This document shows, one piece after another, positions 44,866 to 59,500 of a stretch of DNA of 64,000 bases. The translations under genes were made by a program, and so were the position numbers. The stretch comes from Vandiemenella viatica (taxonomy: Eukaryota > Arthropoda > Insecta > Orthoptera > Morabidae). The notes under the pieces are model-generated. The model ran no database searches, had not been told where the DNA came from, and was given only the letters and a program-made list of their open reading frames with translations. Position 1 is the stretch's first letter, and each line of letters starts with the position of its first letter. The stretch spans positions 256,523,199 to 256,587,198 of the forward strand of contig JARYHS010009186.1 of the NCBI GenBank assembly GCA_031002005.1, in the 5' to 3' direction.

Positions 44866-46271
44866 ATATACGTTTCGACTGAGGCAACTTCTGGGCAACA
44901 TGTGGCATGTGGCACTGACGCGTGTGGCAAGGAGTATTTCGAGTGAAGCTACAAGCTGCAACATGTAGCGAGCAACAATGACGCATACCACATGTGGGGC
45001 CGTGCCACTAGTCATATGCACCACTGTGCGACAAAAATATGGCGTGTCGCACGATGTTGGCTGTATACAACTGGCGGTGGATAAGTGCGACAGAAAACGG
45101 ATGACATAGTGGAACATACAGGATACTACCGTACTCCACAGCGTTTAATATAAAAACCAGGAATGTGAAAAGTGACAAACCACTGGCTAACAAATATGAA
45201 CGTTCAGTAGATGAAATCAATAATTTGAGGTCTGATTTTCAATGGTAACATAAAAGCATTACTACACCGATGAGTGACTCGTCTAAAGAATATAATAAAA
45301 ACTTTACAAGAAGACTTGCATGTTATTAATATGGGCTATATTTACAGCTTGCATACAAAAATGTTTCTCAGTTTAAACTGTATAAAATAAAAAATAAACT
45401 TTTCATGAGTTAACTGTTCACTTTTGATAGTTCTGTGTGATGGGGAGAAATTAAGTCATATGACAACGTAGAGTTTGTGTTTTGTCTCTTTGTATTTGTC
45501 TTGCCAAGATGCTTTTTACTCTTTTGTCACAAAATACCTTGAGAATTTATCATGGAGGTCTTTTGCATCTTCACCCGACTTTAACCGTACCCGTGTCATC
45601 TTCTATTACAGTCCTCCATGATCCCGAAATAACAGCTCCATCTTGTATATCTATGGTTCCATAATGTGCAGGAAGAGTTCTTAAAGTATTGGATTTTTTT
45701 TTTTTAAACTTATGTGGGTATACATACGCAGATATGATTGTTGTAAACACACAAACTTTTATTATTAAAGGTTTTTGAAACACAAAAAACTGAAGCTAAT
45801 AACCCAAAAGCATTTTCCACTACTCTTCTGGGCGTACTTGTCTGTAAATGTATATTCTATCATTAGAACCTTTTTCTTGATGTCTGGATAAGGCTACATA
45901 ATGTGTACCTGTAGAGGAAATGTCTCATGTAAAAGTAAGGAGATAATTTACTTCCAGGTGTCGGAAATGCGAGTTCATTTTTCATTAGTTTTTGGTAAAA
46001 TAAAAATCCTTACTTGACAACCAATATTGCCATACAAGAAACAATATTTAGCACCCCCATCAAAACACCATAAGGTGTCGTAGCTGCCGAATAGCTTGAA
46101 ATGCTCTTGCCGCATGCTACAAGCAACAGCGACAAGTAGCAAGTGACAACTGGCAACAAACTCTTGGGTGACATTCAACTTGCTACGGAGTATGAAGACG
46201 CACGACAACATCTAGCAACAAAATAACACGTGCACCATGCTACATGTTGTTGCCTCAGTGGAAACACACCT
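44866..46271 (-). mobile_element. PIF/Harbinger element with transposase remnant
   Basis: Inverted ends share TTTCSACTGAGGCAAC followed by ACATGTRGCATG, with TTA flanks at 44863-44865 and 46272-46274 (the Harbinger target). Many CAACATGT/GCAACA subterminal units. The minus strand encodes RRVVENAFGLLA at about 45835-45795 and, further on, LPAHYGTIDIQDGAVISGSW at 45690-45630. These match the RxVxENAFG and xGSWR blocks at the C-terminus of HARBI1-like transposases. The DDE core is mostly gone. Confidence 0.8.
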
Positions 46272-47448
46272 TTATGATTGGGCGACAGAGCAAGAAATGA
46301 TAATCTGTTCCTGTCAAAAACAGATCACACTGCATCTCATGTAAACACTCCTTTACAAGATACCCACCAAAGATCATGCTACAACACAAACACTCATTCC
46401 TTTGAATTCTGTTTTTAACTAAATAACTTTGGTGAGTTATTTCTTCAATTTTCTGAAATACAGAACACTAGAATACAAGGGAAATGTTAACTGAACCACT
46501 AAATCAAAGATTAACAGGTGATCATTCCAGAGTAATTACAGGTATGTTCAATATCAGCACTAGATAAGTTTTATCGTAACATGTAATCATCAGAACTATC
46601 TGCAATCATATTTGCCCAAGATGTATGGAACGTAAAAAAAAAAAAAATACACCTCATGGCTTGCCAAGTGATTTACCTTTTTTCATATTTAATTAAGTTT
46701 TTAAAATAAAAATTCTGATGGATTTAATCAGTAGTTATAACAAAATTAAACATTCTACTATTTCTTTACTGATAAATAAGCAAATAGGAAAATGATATTA
46801 AAAAACCACAGTAATATGTGCTTAAATTTTAATTGTGGTACACCTTACCAAATCTTTTCTACAATATTAAGTGTGTACTCCATCTGAACAAAAAAAATAC
46901 AGTCACTGATAACAGTAATTACAAAATACAGTTTCATCATATCCACTGCAAATCAGATATTTTCAGTCACATCACACTATAATTAAACTGTGTGAATACT
47001 TTTTGACTTCTTTAGCATCAAAAGTCAGCAGAAGTGTATAAAATTGATTCTAAATATGAGATTCTAGTCATAACAAATTATACAAAACTTGTTACTGCAC
47101 AAATCTAACATCAGTATTAGCAATACATTGGATGTTTTATGTGCAACATTAAAATGAAATTATTTAAAATTAGTAGTATTAACAAAGAGAAAAAATCATA
47201 TAAATTATAAAAATAAATAATACAAATGATAAGCTCCACTCTGATTAAAAACAAAAAACAAGGTTGGCCTAATATGTGTAACAATGCTGGTAAGTTCAGA
47301 TTATAGTCAGTTTCTAGGAAACCTGCAGTTGCTACATTATGACTAAAAGTAGCACATCAGAATTTTTCACATAGTTGAAAACTTAGAATACATAAAGAAA
47401 TCACAGTAAAAATAGCTGCAAACTGTTGTCCGGTTGCTACTGCCAGTA
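46272..47448. other. 3' flank of the minus-strand gene; nothing recognised
   Basis: Very AT-rich. Probably contains its 3' UTR and a poly(A) site, which I could not fix. Confidence 0.4.
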
Positions 47449-47556
47449 CTATTCAATATCGGCTGGATCAATTTCTGTGGCACTTATAACTGATGTCATC
47501 ACCTCAATTTCAAGCCACTTTTGAGAGTATATAATGGGGTCAAATTCTTCAATAGT
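47449..47556 (-). CDS. Terminal exon of the unrecognised minus-strand gene
   Basis: Acceptor TATTTTGCAG (phase 0). 35 codons from TIEEFDPIIY to SATEIDPADIE, then TAG. Coding-like: no stop over its length, and acidic/aromatic composition unlike the AT-rich flanks. Confidence 0.75.
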   Translation of the reverse strand, partial: TIEEFDPIIYSQKWLEIEVMTSVISATEIDPADIE

Positions 47557-50500
47557 CTGCAAAATAAGTTTTTTCTTTAGATGATTCACTCTAGACACAA
47601 AAATTAGCAAACATTGCAAAATTCAGAAAATAAATGTTCCCCCTTACCTTGCTCAGTAAGCAGAAATTGTTGGGTTAGCTCCACAGAATGAAACATGCTA
47701 CAAATTCAAAGCAAACAATGCAAAAATGATGTTAGACAACACAGAACATATTAACAAGCAGAACACCACAATTATTAGTTTCAAATCATGCGTAGGAGAG
47801 GGACACAAAACCTGGTTAAGCCTTTCATTAAAGAATGACAAGAAAGGAGGCCACATTATATTAATTAAAGACTTCTTTCTCTATCCTTGGTAACCAGTAT
47901 AAAAACTTCACAAGCATCTAAGTAGTAAATTATAAGAATTCAAATTTTTTGACTTTACAGCAATACTTCAAAATGATGTAAGTTTGTCAATTTATATTCT
48001 GTCATTCTACACAGAAACCACACATTACTACATAAAAGGATTTTTTCCTTATTAATCGATTTTTGAATCATGATGAATATAATATTTCCATTCATCCCTC
48101 CCTACTCAACTTAAAAATCCCGTGGCAACTAGACTATTGGTTTCTGGATTCGTGTTGTCAATAAAATGACATCACAGAGTACAAATACTTTTAGTATGCT
48201 ACCATGTGATCAGAAAATCACAATATTATAATTTACTTCTGAATGCCAGAAATTCATGTAACTGCATAATATATTAGGTAACAATGAAAGGAAAGAAATG
48301 CCGCGAGGCAATATTTACATGGAAAAGAAAGGGAAAATACACGCAACACTCACCAAAGTTGAAGGGAGGAGGGCAGCATCAACACAGCACAACACACAAA
48401 CAAAGAAAAAACAATATTTCGGGTGAAAATCCCCTTTTTCAAGTTAACAGAGAGGTGGCTGGTCTTGCGCAAGACGTGCGTAGGACCAGCCACCTCTCTG
48501 TTAACTTGAAAAAGGGGATTTTCACCCGAAATATTGTTTTTTCTTTGTTTGTGTGTTGTGCTGTGTTGCTGCTGCCCTCCTCCCTTCAACTTTGGTGAGT
48601 GTTGGGTGTATTTTCCCTTTCTTTTCCATGCATAATATATTAGTATTGTATTATTTGGTATGAAAGCATTTGGGATCTTCATATGTAGGGTTATGACAAG
48701 CATTGTTTTATCCTATAAACCATGACTGAATCTCGTAATCACTTGTCTAATAGAAGCATCTGGAAAAAAAATGAGAGTGTGAATAAAAAATTGTTTTGTT
48801 AGGCAGGAGTTTCAGGAATAAGTTACCATGAGAAATGATGAATAATTTACCAAAAATGTTGAAAGAATTTAAAGTTAAAATTTGTAGCGGGCAAATGTAG
48901 GTAAGTGCAGGAAAGAGAAGAGATAGGTGTGTAGGGAAATTACTACAATTTAATTAAACATTATTATTATTATCTCACAATGAAAGACAAATGATTTCGA
49001 GATTGCTGGATAAGGGTTAGTTTCGGGTACTGCATTGTCAACAAAATATAGTCATTGTTGCAATAATGATCATCATAAGTCTGTATATTGATACCAGTGA
49101 CAATAAAACTGCTCTTAGGCAATGAAACCAAGGAAGTATAGGGAAAATAACCCACCACTTACCACATATTAATGCAGGGGGACCCGGTTGAACATACATT
49201 ACAATACTTCAGTATAAAACCTTTATCATGCAAGAGGTGAGACGTATAGCAAGGGAAAAGATGTGTTCACATCCAAACCTACCGCGTGACTAAGATGGAA
49301 GGTACGAAAACAGTACAATTTCAAGCAGTTTTCAGTTGGTGACATGTTACTGGGGGGAATAAATGGGTCGGCAGAAGCACAACAGCACACAAACGGAAAA
49401 GTGGTGGCGAACTGGGCAGTGAGAGTCATGAAAAAGGATGAAAGATTAACTGGATTGGTGGATGATCATTAAATAGCAGAGTGGGGAAGGGGTTCGTAAC
49501 GAAAACAGCAGTGACAGTAGAGAATAATGTATGTAAAATTAACATGCATTATTATTTTCCAAGAAATGTTAGACAGGAAAAAAATGTGATAGCAACAACA
49601 ATTCACTGAAATTTACATTTTAATGGTCAGAGGCACAGCAGAAAATAATTCAAATGGTAATAAAAGAAAATTAAGAAAAAGATAATATGCAGATGCAAAC
49701 AATGAGTACAATATACAGATGATTACGATATACAGAGATTACAATATACAGAGTTAGCCTAAATGATTCATCGAGTTTCAAAACACCGAGTATTTAAAAG
49801 TATACGATCCACAAAGATGAGCGATACATGAAAAGATACATAAACTTATAGAGTTTAAAGGCCTGCTTGGTGTCTGGCATGCATGCTAGATGGCAGCAGT
49901 GGACAAGATGGTGCAAAAAGTGGGAGATTATGTTGTAATGACCCCCAGATCGCCAGATCTGACCCCATGTGATTTCTTCTTGTGAAGTTATGTGAAAAAT
50001 GTTTACATACCCCCAAAGCCAACAACACTGAAAGAATTACAGGAATGGACCACTGTTGCTATGACGTATGTTTATATAAACATGCTATTATACATATGGA
50101 CGCAACTAGATTACAGTTTGGATATGTGCCAGATGACTGAGGCAGGCAACTGGGACATTTATAGTATGTACCAGAAACTTGGCGAGTTTTTGTATTTTTT
50201 CATATATTACTTATCTTTGTAGGAGATATACTTTTGAATACACAGATTTTTAAAAACCAATGAATCATTTAGGCTAACCCTGTATAATGAGCAAGTTTAT
50301 GGCAAAGGAGTAAACAGCACAGTATTGTGAACAAACAGTAATAAAACACAGAAAAAACAGTAAGCACAAAAATATCATGACAAAGGAAAGAGAAAGTGAC
50401 AAACACTGAGATAGGCACAAGAAGGGCAAAAATATAAGGCAGCTTTTAGGCAAAAATTTGATAACAGAAACAAACTGCTATTACACGATGAGAACTAGGA

Positions 50501-53500
50501 AGAAGAGGGAAAATAACCCATCGATGTAAGGAGTGCCAGGGAAAAGGGGGGAGGGGAAACCACAAACACACTTTACAATATTTTTTTTTTTTTTTAGTGA
50601 ATTATTATAAAGTATCGAAGTTTTTCACGGTGTTGTAAATTAACCCTTCTCAGGTTTCCAGCAGCGTAAAAAAATAAATAAAATAATCATACTTGTGGGA
50701 CGTTACGAAGGAGTCTATCTCAGCCCTCATTTTCTATCATGAATGTCACTGAATATCTGTTTGTTTACCCGCTACTGCAGGATCGGTGTAAAACAAAAGC
50801 CAACCCAGTGTGATGACATCATGCATTCTTCTGCTCATTACCGAGGCGAAGCTGTTTCAGCATTTTGATAGCCGGGTTCCAAGCTGCACTGAGTTGGTAA
50901 CCAGTGTCCCTGTTAACTAAAGAATCAGTTGTTCTGATTTCTACAGCTACTGTTGTAATGCTATCCCAAAAATCTCTGACTCGGGCTGAAATTATAGTTT
51001 TTTTTTTTTAAAATTAAATGTATGACCTTCTTGGATTCTGTGTTAAGCCATAGCCGATTTCTCTTTTTGCCCCAGATGAACATTTCTCACATATTCAGCA
51101 CATAACTGCATAATACACCGGTGAGTTTGTCTGATATAACCACGGCCACATTCATAAGGCACATAATATACACCAGGGGTTCGTAAACCGAGGTCATCTT
51201 TAATGCTGCCTACCAAGTTTTTAATTTTTGTGAGTGGTCTAAAAATTGTCTTTACTCCATGTAGAGTCAACAGTCTACATATTTTAGAATTTAGGGCACC
51301 CGCAAACGGCAGATAGTATTGATACATAGGGTATTGCCTATCTCCACACTCATATACTATCTTTCTGTCAATATTCCTTTCTTTTAAATGCGTGATTAAT
51401 CTGCCCCTGATTATAACCACTATTTAGGAAAGTTGGAAAGTTCTCTGGAGATAGTCCAATTCACCTGCAAGGCTATCTTTGTCACAAATCCTTCATGCTC
51501 TGTGTTCCAATGTGGTTAAAATGGTGACGCATTGGACCAGGTGGTGACACCTGTTGGATGTTCCGTTCACCATGGAATTGGAGGACAGTAGTCTACTGTT
51601 TCGAGATGTGTTCGTTATAAAACGTGGCGATGCTTCACTCGGATATCCTGTTTATCGGAAGCCTATCCATACTGACTTATATTTAAATGCCAAACAAGAT
51701 TTGTCTCTGGAAATTACCGCAGAACACAATCAGTAACTTATATGATAAAGGAGGTGGATTGGGATTCATTGCAAGACAGGAGGAGGATGAAGAGAGTGAT
51801 GGGAGTGTACAAGGCGTATGTTGATCATGAGGCATGGAAAAATACTGGTGAAAGAATTAATAGAGGTGCACAGAAGAGAAAAAACGACCGTAACCACCAG
51901 CTGGCACTCAATTCGAGGCGTAAAGGTGAGGAAAGATTTTCTTTCGTGGGTAAGGGGTTCAGGAATTGGGAATAAATTACAAAGAGAAAGAATTAAAAAC
52001 AACTCACAGAGGGTCAAACAAGGTGGGAAAAGGGGAAAAATGTGTGCTCCATCACATATCAAATTAATATGGAAAAGAAAGATAAAAAACACCCATCACA
52101 CATCAAAGTTGTGGAGCGGTTTAGTTGCTGCCGACTTCGTCCCTTCAAACACACACACAACAAAATAAAAAAATCAAATTGCTGGCCATTTCGGTACTCG
52201 TGACAATGGAAACACGCGACTCAGCTTGTGCAGGCACACACAGTCAACACAGCCACATAAATGGTGATTTTTTTACAATCAGATTGGAGGAAACTCTCAC
52301 TAGCACTGCCTTCCTCATTTCTCTGGACTAATTTATTTTAACCCAAGTTTCTTCACCTTCACTTATTTTTACCACATCAGCTCAATCATATATAATAATT
52401 TTGTTTATGTTGAAGAATGACAATGGGAGAGTGTAGTCAGTTTTGATACCTAATAGACCACTGCTTAGCTGATGATGAAAACATCTGATCTAGGCTTCCC
52501 TGTTGCAGTCTACGACAGTTTCCAAAATTATAATGTTAGAACCATCCGAGTTCTTATCAAGACACTACTCACCTGCAAAGGACTGAATTTATCCCAGGAA
52601 ACCTCAATATCAAGTAATACCCGAACATTATCCTTCTCTTCTTTTGTAAATTAACCACTTATACTTCCTATTTATTTATATATTCAGCAATATCTGATGT
52701 ATGCTGATGCCACTCTAACATGTCTGTGGCTTCTTACGCTATCCTAATTTTTATATATTTTATTTTTATAATTTTTTAACTTCCTATTTCATCCAATTAT
52801 TTATTTCAATATTCAACTACATCTACTTCCTCACTACCTTGTTAGCTATTCCACAAATGATTATTTTGCTCTTCCATTGTCCCCCTAACAGTTTAGGTCT
52901 CTCCTCCACCAGCCTATATTTAAAAGCAGTAATTGTGTACTACTTTGACTTCTTTATATCTGAAAACGCTGGAAATACTTCGAACACAAGAAGCAATTTA
53001 CGTTTCATTGACTACGGTTCTCGCAAAAACTAGCTCTTGGAATTTTCAGGGTCCAGCGAATAAAATGAGGTGTGTTTCATCTTCAGGCGATGTCAGGGAG
53101 CCAATAAATAATAATAATATATATGCATCTGTTCATCTGTCAGTCTGATTTGCTGAATGAAATTCACTAAAACTACTCATCAGTGTTTGATGAGATTTCA
53201 GAAGTACAGCCTATTGTTAAAGGATTAAAGTAGGATATGTTTCACTTTGATATGACGTTGAGAAACTCGGAAATAAAAGTGCCTGAAAATTAGTATCCAT
53301 TTTCATTGAACACTGTTCACACAAAAACTACTAGTAGGATTCTGATGGGGTTTCAAGTAATGTACATCTCACGGTCACAGAAGTACGAGGGACGTTTGAA
53401 AAGTCCGTGCAAAGTCTGAGAGATGGCACCACCGGCGCGTATCGGAATCATGTTTAGTTAGTAGCATCTCTTGAATGAACACACACCAAGTTTCAGCCAT

Positions 53501-56500
53501 ATTGGTCTATTTCTTTGTGTTCGGCATTCGTGTGAATCAAGGAAGTCGAGTGATTTTCAAGAAATGGACGAAAAAGAATTTCGTGTGGTGATTAAACATT
53601 ACTTTATGAAAGGCAAAATGCCTCAGGAGACTAAAGAGAAGCTTGATAAACATTATGGTGACTCTGCACCTTCGATTAGAACAGTTTATAAGTGGTTTCA
53701 AAATTTACGGACTGGCCATATGGCCACATGTGACGCTGAACGTTCTGGATGGCCTGTGGAGGTTACGACTCCAGAAATCATTGATCAAATCCATGATATG
53801 GTAATGGATGACAGAAGAGTTAAGGTGCGTGAGATTGCTAGTGCTTTGGGCGTCTTGACTGAACTGGCACATAATATTTTGCATAAACATTTGGACATGA
53901 GAAAACTATCCGCAAGATGGGTGCCGCGATTGCTGACGCTTGACCAAAAACGGAATCGTGTTAAGTGTTGCAAGGATGGTTTGCTGCTGTTCCAGAAGAA
54001 TCCGGATGCCTTTAAACGTCGTTTTGTCACTGTGGATGAGACATGGATACATTACTATACTCCTGAGACCAAACAACAATCTAAACAATGGGTTACCAAG
54101 GAAGAATCTGCGCCAAAAAAGACCATTCCTTCGGGCGGAAAGGATATGTCGACTGTCTTTTAGGATTCGCAAAGGATAATCCTCATCGACTATCTGGAAA
54201 AGGGTAAAACTATTACAGGTGCATATTATTCATCGTTATTGGACCGTTTGAAAACCGAGCTGCAAGAAAAACGCCCGCAAGAAAGTCCTTTTCCATCATG
54301 ACAACGCACCAGCAGTTGTGGCCACAAAATTAATGGAAACAGGATTCCAACTCGTTTCACATCCCCCCTATTCTCCAGACTTGGCTCCCTCAGACTACTA
54401 TTTGTTCCCCAATTTGAAGAAATGGCTGGCGGGACAAAGATTTTATTCAAACGAGGAGGTGATTGTACGCACTAATGGATATTTTGCAGACTTGGACAAA
54501 TCCTGTTATTTGGAAGGGATCAACAAACTAGAACATCGTTGGTCGAAGTTTATAAGCCTAAAAGGAGATTATGTCGAAAAATAAAAAAGGTTTACCCCAA
54601 ACATGTAAGTAGTTTTTATTTTTTGCATGAACTTTTAAAACACCCCTCGTAAAGCACGGTATGTTTCATTTTGATGCCATGCCAAAAAGCTGAGAAATGT
54701 GCCTGAAATGAATGAATACCAACTTCTCCAAGCAAAACACTTACTGGGATACTTACCGACAGCATTAAATTGTAACTGTGTTAAATGATAGAATTAACAG
54801 GTTAATTTAGATAACTATGGCTGTGGAGGCTAGAGAAGGCAATAAGAACATATGTCACTAGGTCTATTAAGACCACACAGAATTATTTAGTTACAGTTAT
54901 TTTAAAAAGCAATCACCCCCCACCAGGAGACACACACATAAAGGATGTTGTTGTAAAAGCACTGAATTACTGGCACTTTATTCCTCCATTGTTATATAGC
55001 ATGCTTTTCTTTATTGAGACAGTAAATTATCAGTCATTTAAATTATTTCTGAGAGTCGTTGCCAAATTGGATTTCTCACTATATTAGTCACATTTTTTAA
55101 TATATTTAATATATTTTAATACATTTTTTATATAAAGCAGTCAAATTGTCCGTGCAACTTCAGTAATATATCTGACTTCATCTCATAACCCATTATAAAA
55201 TTGAGTTACGAATAACAGCTAGCTGCTAATAATATTTTTCTAACAGAAACCTGCATTAGATTTGCCATGTTCTCATATACGACCTCCTTCCTCCCAACCT
55301 CATTTTTGAGTTGGTAAGTGTGAGATATGTTTCCTATATTGACATTTGAACACATACTTCATAGATGATTTCCTCAAAACTTAAGCATTTTTCCTTAGTT
55401 GTGAGAAATTTAAAATAACCTGAACATAACCACCTCAACTGCACACTACAGTTAATCACTAGTTCCCCGTGGACTAACTATCCACTTCATATCATGTTTT
55501 ACTATGTTCTGTTTGTGTGCATTATTACATTTCTATCTTATGCACTGCAGTAAAAGAAGCCTTCTTTTTCTGTATTTTAATTCACTAACCATCGACTTTT
55601 GCCTACCACAATTTTTTTAGAGTATCTAAAAAATGCCAAGTGGGGGGATGAAAAATAAAACATTTTTCATGCATCTCATTAAGTGTGGTACACTGAACAG
55701 GTTATAAAAAACATAAATCAATGTTGTTTTGATACACTTTTTTATTTAGCTGTTAACCATGTTTTGAACATTTTTATTTAGTTTTGTATTTTGCAAAAAT
55801 GAGCACTGGTAGTTATTACATAAAAGTTATGTGTGACACACACTTGCCAAAAGAACTCTACAAAAATTAACATTATTTGTCAATTTAAGTCTTAAATGAG
55901 AACTCTCAAATACGAAATTGGCCTCCAGTGAAGGGTGGTAAACGAGAGGATGTTAAGAAACTGTACATATTACAGCTATCGTTGGATAGAATTAAAATGT
56001 AGAAATTATGTTAAGTTACTCCTAAAATTTCTTAGGAAGTTATAAAAGACAGAAGACTCGCAGAGAAAAAATGAACATGCCACAAATAAAAGCAAAGAAC
56101 AAATGAATTTTATGAAGTTAAGTTTGCATGCAAAAACGTTAACAGTGCCGCATTTCCAAACGCAGAGTAAAAGATGTTAAGATGTTTACTCGAATTCAAA
56201 ATACCTTATTTACTATGCTGGGATACTCCTTGGATATTCTCTCCCAGTCAGGTGGTTGCCTCCTCACATGTTCAGACATGGCAAAACTCAACAGCTGTTC
56301 ATGGGAATACACATATGGAAAATCCTTATGCACAGCTGAAAAATAATAAATTTATTAGATAACAATCAAAATGATTGACCACAGTTGAACCATGCTGCGA
56401 GGTCGGTAAATGTGAAAATGGAGATGATACTTAGGTGAGACATTAGTTCTATGTTGGGGGTTGTGCTTGTAGAAACCATTCTTAGGTGGGGTTTCACTGG

Positions 56501-59500
56501 GCACGGCCTATGCCTAAATAGACGGGGCAAGGGAGTACTTCCTAAGTTGTTAGATAAAGATAACATGGAACGCACTTCCATTGATAATGGAGTTAGTACT
56601 GTACCTTTTTTTAGGTTAGAGGCTGCTGGTGAGAAAATAAAAAAAAGATGGTCGAAGGCATACTAATTGTAGATCCATGATGGGGGGGAAAAAAAACACA
56701 AAAACTAAAGCTGTTGAAACATTAATAGACAGGGCAGAACTGGGAAGGCAAAAGTTAAGGCTGGAAACATCACAAAGCCAGCAATAAGAGTGTTACTGGT
56801 GAACTGTAGTAATAAAATTTGCAAACTTAATAGTGATTCACAAAACCACAAGAAATTAGGGGGATGGAGCCTTGGTTAAAAGGAGTACCGGACAAGGAGG
56901 TTTTCCCTGATGGTTACAGAGTATACCTCAGAGACAGAGGAGCAATTGGTGGAGGGGTGTGAGAATTGATTCTTCTTAGGTGTTCTGCCAGACACAATGT
57001 TTCGACAGCTTCCTCCGTTGGTGGAGGGGTATTCATATTGATTAGCAAAGACTGTTACAGTTTACTGGTGTTCACTGATCATGACTGAGTTACTTAGGGT
57101 AGACCTCTGGGTTATAAAAAAGAAAAAATCAGGGTGTTGGCTGCTTACTGTAGTGGAAGAATAAATGACGTGAGGTGGTTAAAGAGATTGGTGAGAAGAA
57201 AACATAACAGTGTTAAGAGACAGCAAGGCAGTATGAAATACTTGAAACAAATAAACAAGGAAATAATGACCGCAAAGAAGATGGGAAATATTCAGACAAT
57301 ATAGATAAGGATGGAGAAGAAGCTACTGAGGACTGAAAAAGGCAGAGACTGATTTAGTGAGACCATTAGGGACAAGGATATTCATACGATCTCAGTAAAA
57401 TACAAAACGTATTTCGAAAGAAATGGAAAAGGAAGACTAAACTGACAGTAGAGCACTAAGAGGTTTTTGATAGTGAGCTATAATATGGTGACAAATAAAG
57501 TAAAAACTGTTGGAGTGGTTGAAAAAGTGATTTGCTGGGTAGAAGAATCCTTAAAAAGGTAGAAAGCAAAAAGTTAAGGTAGGGAATGCAGAATGAAAAG
57601 AAATGAAAATCACAGGGTATGCAGTGGGACCACTGCTACTTTTGAGTGATTGCAATGATGGTTTATAATCAGCGGTTAGGAGGTTTGCAGATGGTCTGTT
57701 ATATAATAAGATCACGACAGGATAAGACTGAATAGCTGCAGGGTGTCTGGACAGGATATCTAGCAGCATAGGTCAACATGGAATAAAGATAAATGCAAAG
57801 AAGAGTCAGCTTATTAGGCACACAGAAGGAAAAAAAACTAAAGGTTGCCTATTATTATAAGGTGGGAAGGAATTGCTTGGCACAACATTTAACAATAAAC
57901 TCAATTGGGCAGGACACACTAGACAGGTGTCAGGAAAGTGTTTAAAAATCCTTTACTTGTTGGAGAGAGTGATATGGAGGGGGGGGGGGGGATTTAACCG
58001 TGAAGTAAGGGATTGGGTTACAAAACTTTTTAAAGAGGAAAAATGGGTGTACAGGGAAACTGCCACCAAAGTGTGCACTCCCTCACAATTAAATTAAAAA
58101 TGAAGTTCAAATCCCAGTAAATTGTTAGTCTATACAAAATTTAAAAGTAACGTGCAAAGAGGGAAGAAGTGAGAATACTGAATCATAAACACACAAAAGA
58201 GTAAAAAACTGCAAACTCTACACTTAATCTGAATACGAGGCTTGTCTCAAAAGTAAGTTACACTATTTTTTTATATCCGCGCAGTTGGCAGGAGACGTCT
58301 GGGATTCGCTGGGAACTTTCGTCCGGATGTGGTGGCAGCACTATAAAATTCCTAAGAGGCCGCCATGACTCATTTGTTAGTTGCGATCAAGCCACTATGG
58401 AGCTACCACTTACTCCTACCGCCGATTGCAAAGTACGCAGTGATTCATTTCTTAACGGCAAAAAATAAAAATGCAAACTGAAATTCACCGTGAGTTGTGC
58501 AGTGTGTACGGTGAAAACGTTATGTCGAGGCCAATGGTTTCTCGTTGGCGCCAATCATTTATTGAAGGCAGGACAACAACACACGACGAACAACGAATCG
58601 GCCGCCCATCCACTTCACGGGCCCCGAACATTGTCGAAGAAGTCCGAAGAGTCGTCGACAGACAATTGTCGCCTTACACTCGACGACATTCATTCACAAC
58701 TCCCGCCTAATGTTGAAATTAGCCATGCATCGCTTCACAGAATCATTTCTGATGATCTGCATCTGTCCAAAGTGTGTGCAAGGTGGGTTCCACGGCTCCT
58801 TTCAGACCACCACATAGAGCAGAGAGGTTGACGCTGCTCTTCAATTTCTGCAGTTTTTTGAGGATGAAGGAGTTGGCCTATTCGACCGAATTGTGACCGG
58901 GGATGAAACTTGGATCCATCACTGGACGCCTGAAACCAAAAGACAAAGCATGGTGTGGAAAGGGAAGGACGAGCAAACTCCAAAAAAGGTGAAAGTTGTG
59001 GAATCAGCTGGGAAGGTTATGGCGACGGTCTTCTGGGATTCGAAGGGGGCATTGCTGATCGACTACCTGCCACGTGGGACAACGATAACAGCTGAATGCT
59101 ATTGTGAGGTGTTAAAGAAACTCAGGACGGCGATCCAGAACCGAAGGAGGGGAAAGTTGATGAAAACAGTGTTTTGTTCCACGACAACGCTCGTCCACAC
59201 TCTGCTCATCAAACTCAAGACCTGCTTGAAGAGTTTTGATGGGATGTTTTCGGACACCCACCATACTCCCCTGATCTCGCACCAAGCAACTTTCATCTGT
59301 GTCCACAGCTGAAACAACACCTTGGGGGAAGACGCTTCGCAAACGAAGAAACTCTCAAAGAAGAAGTTCAGACATGGCTAACCAGTTTGGCGGCAGAATG
59401 GTATGACGCTGGATTAAAAAAACTTTTACCACGATACCAAAAATGTATTGAAATTCAAGGAGATTATGTAGAAAAAATAACTAATATATGTAGCTTCACA

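Noticed and set aside
48284..48703. Overlapping frames of 104 and 117 codons on opposite strands
   Set aside because: They are mirror images caused by the hairpin; neither resembles a protein.
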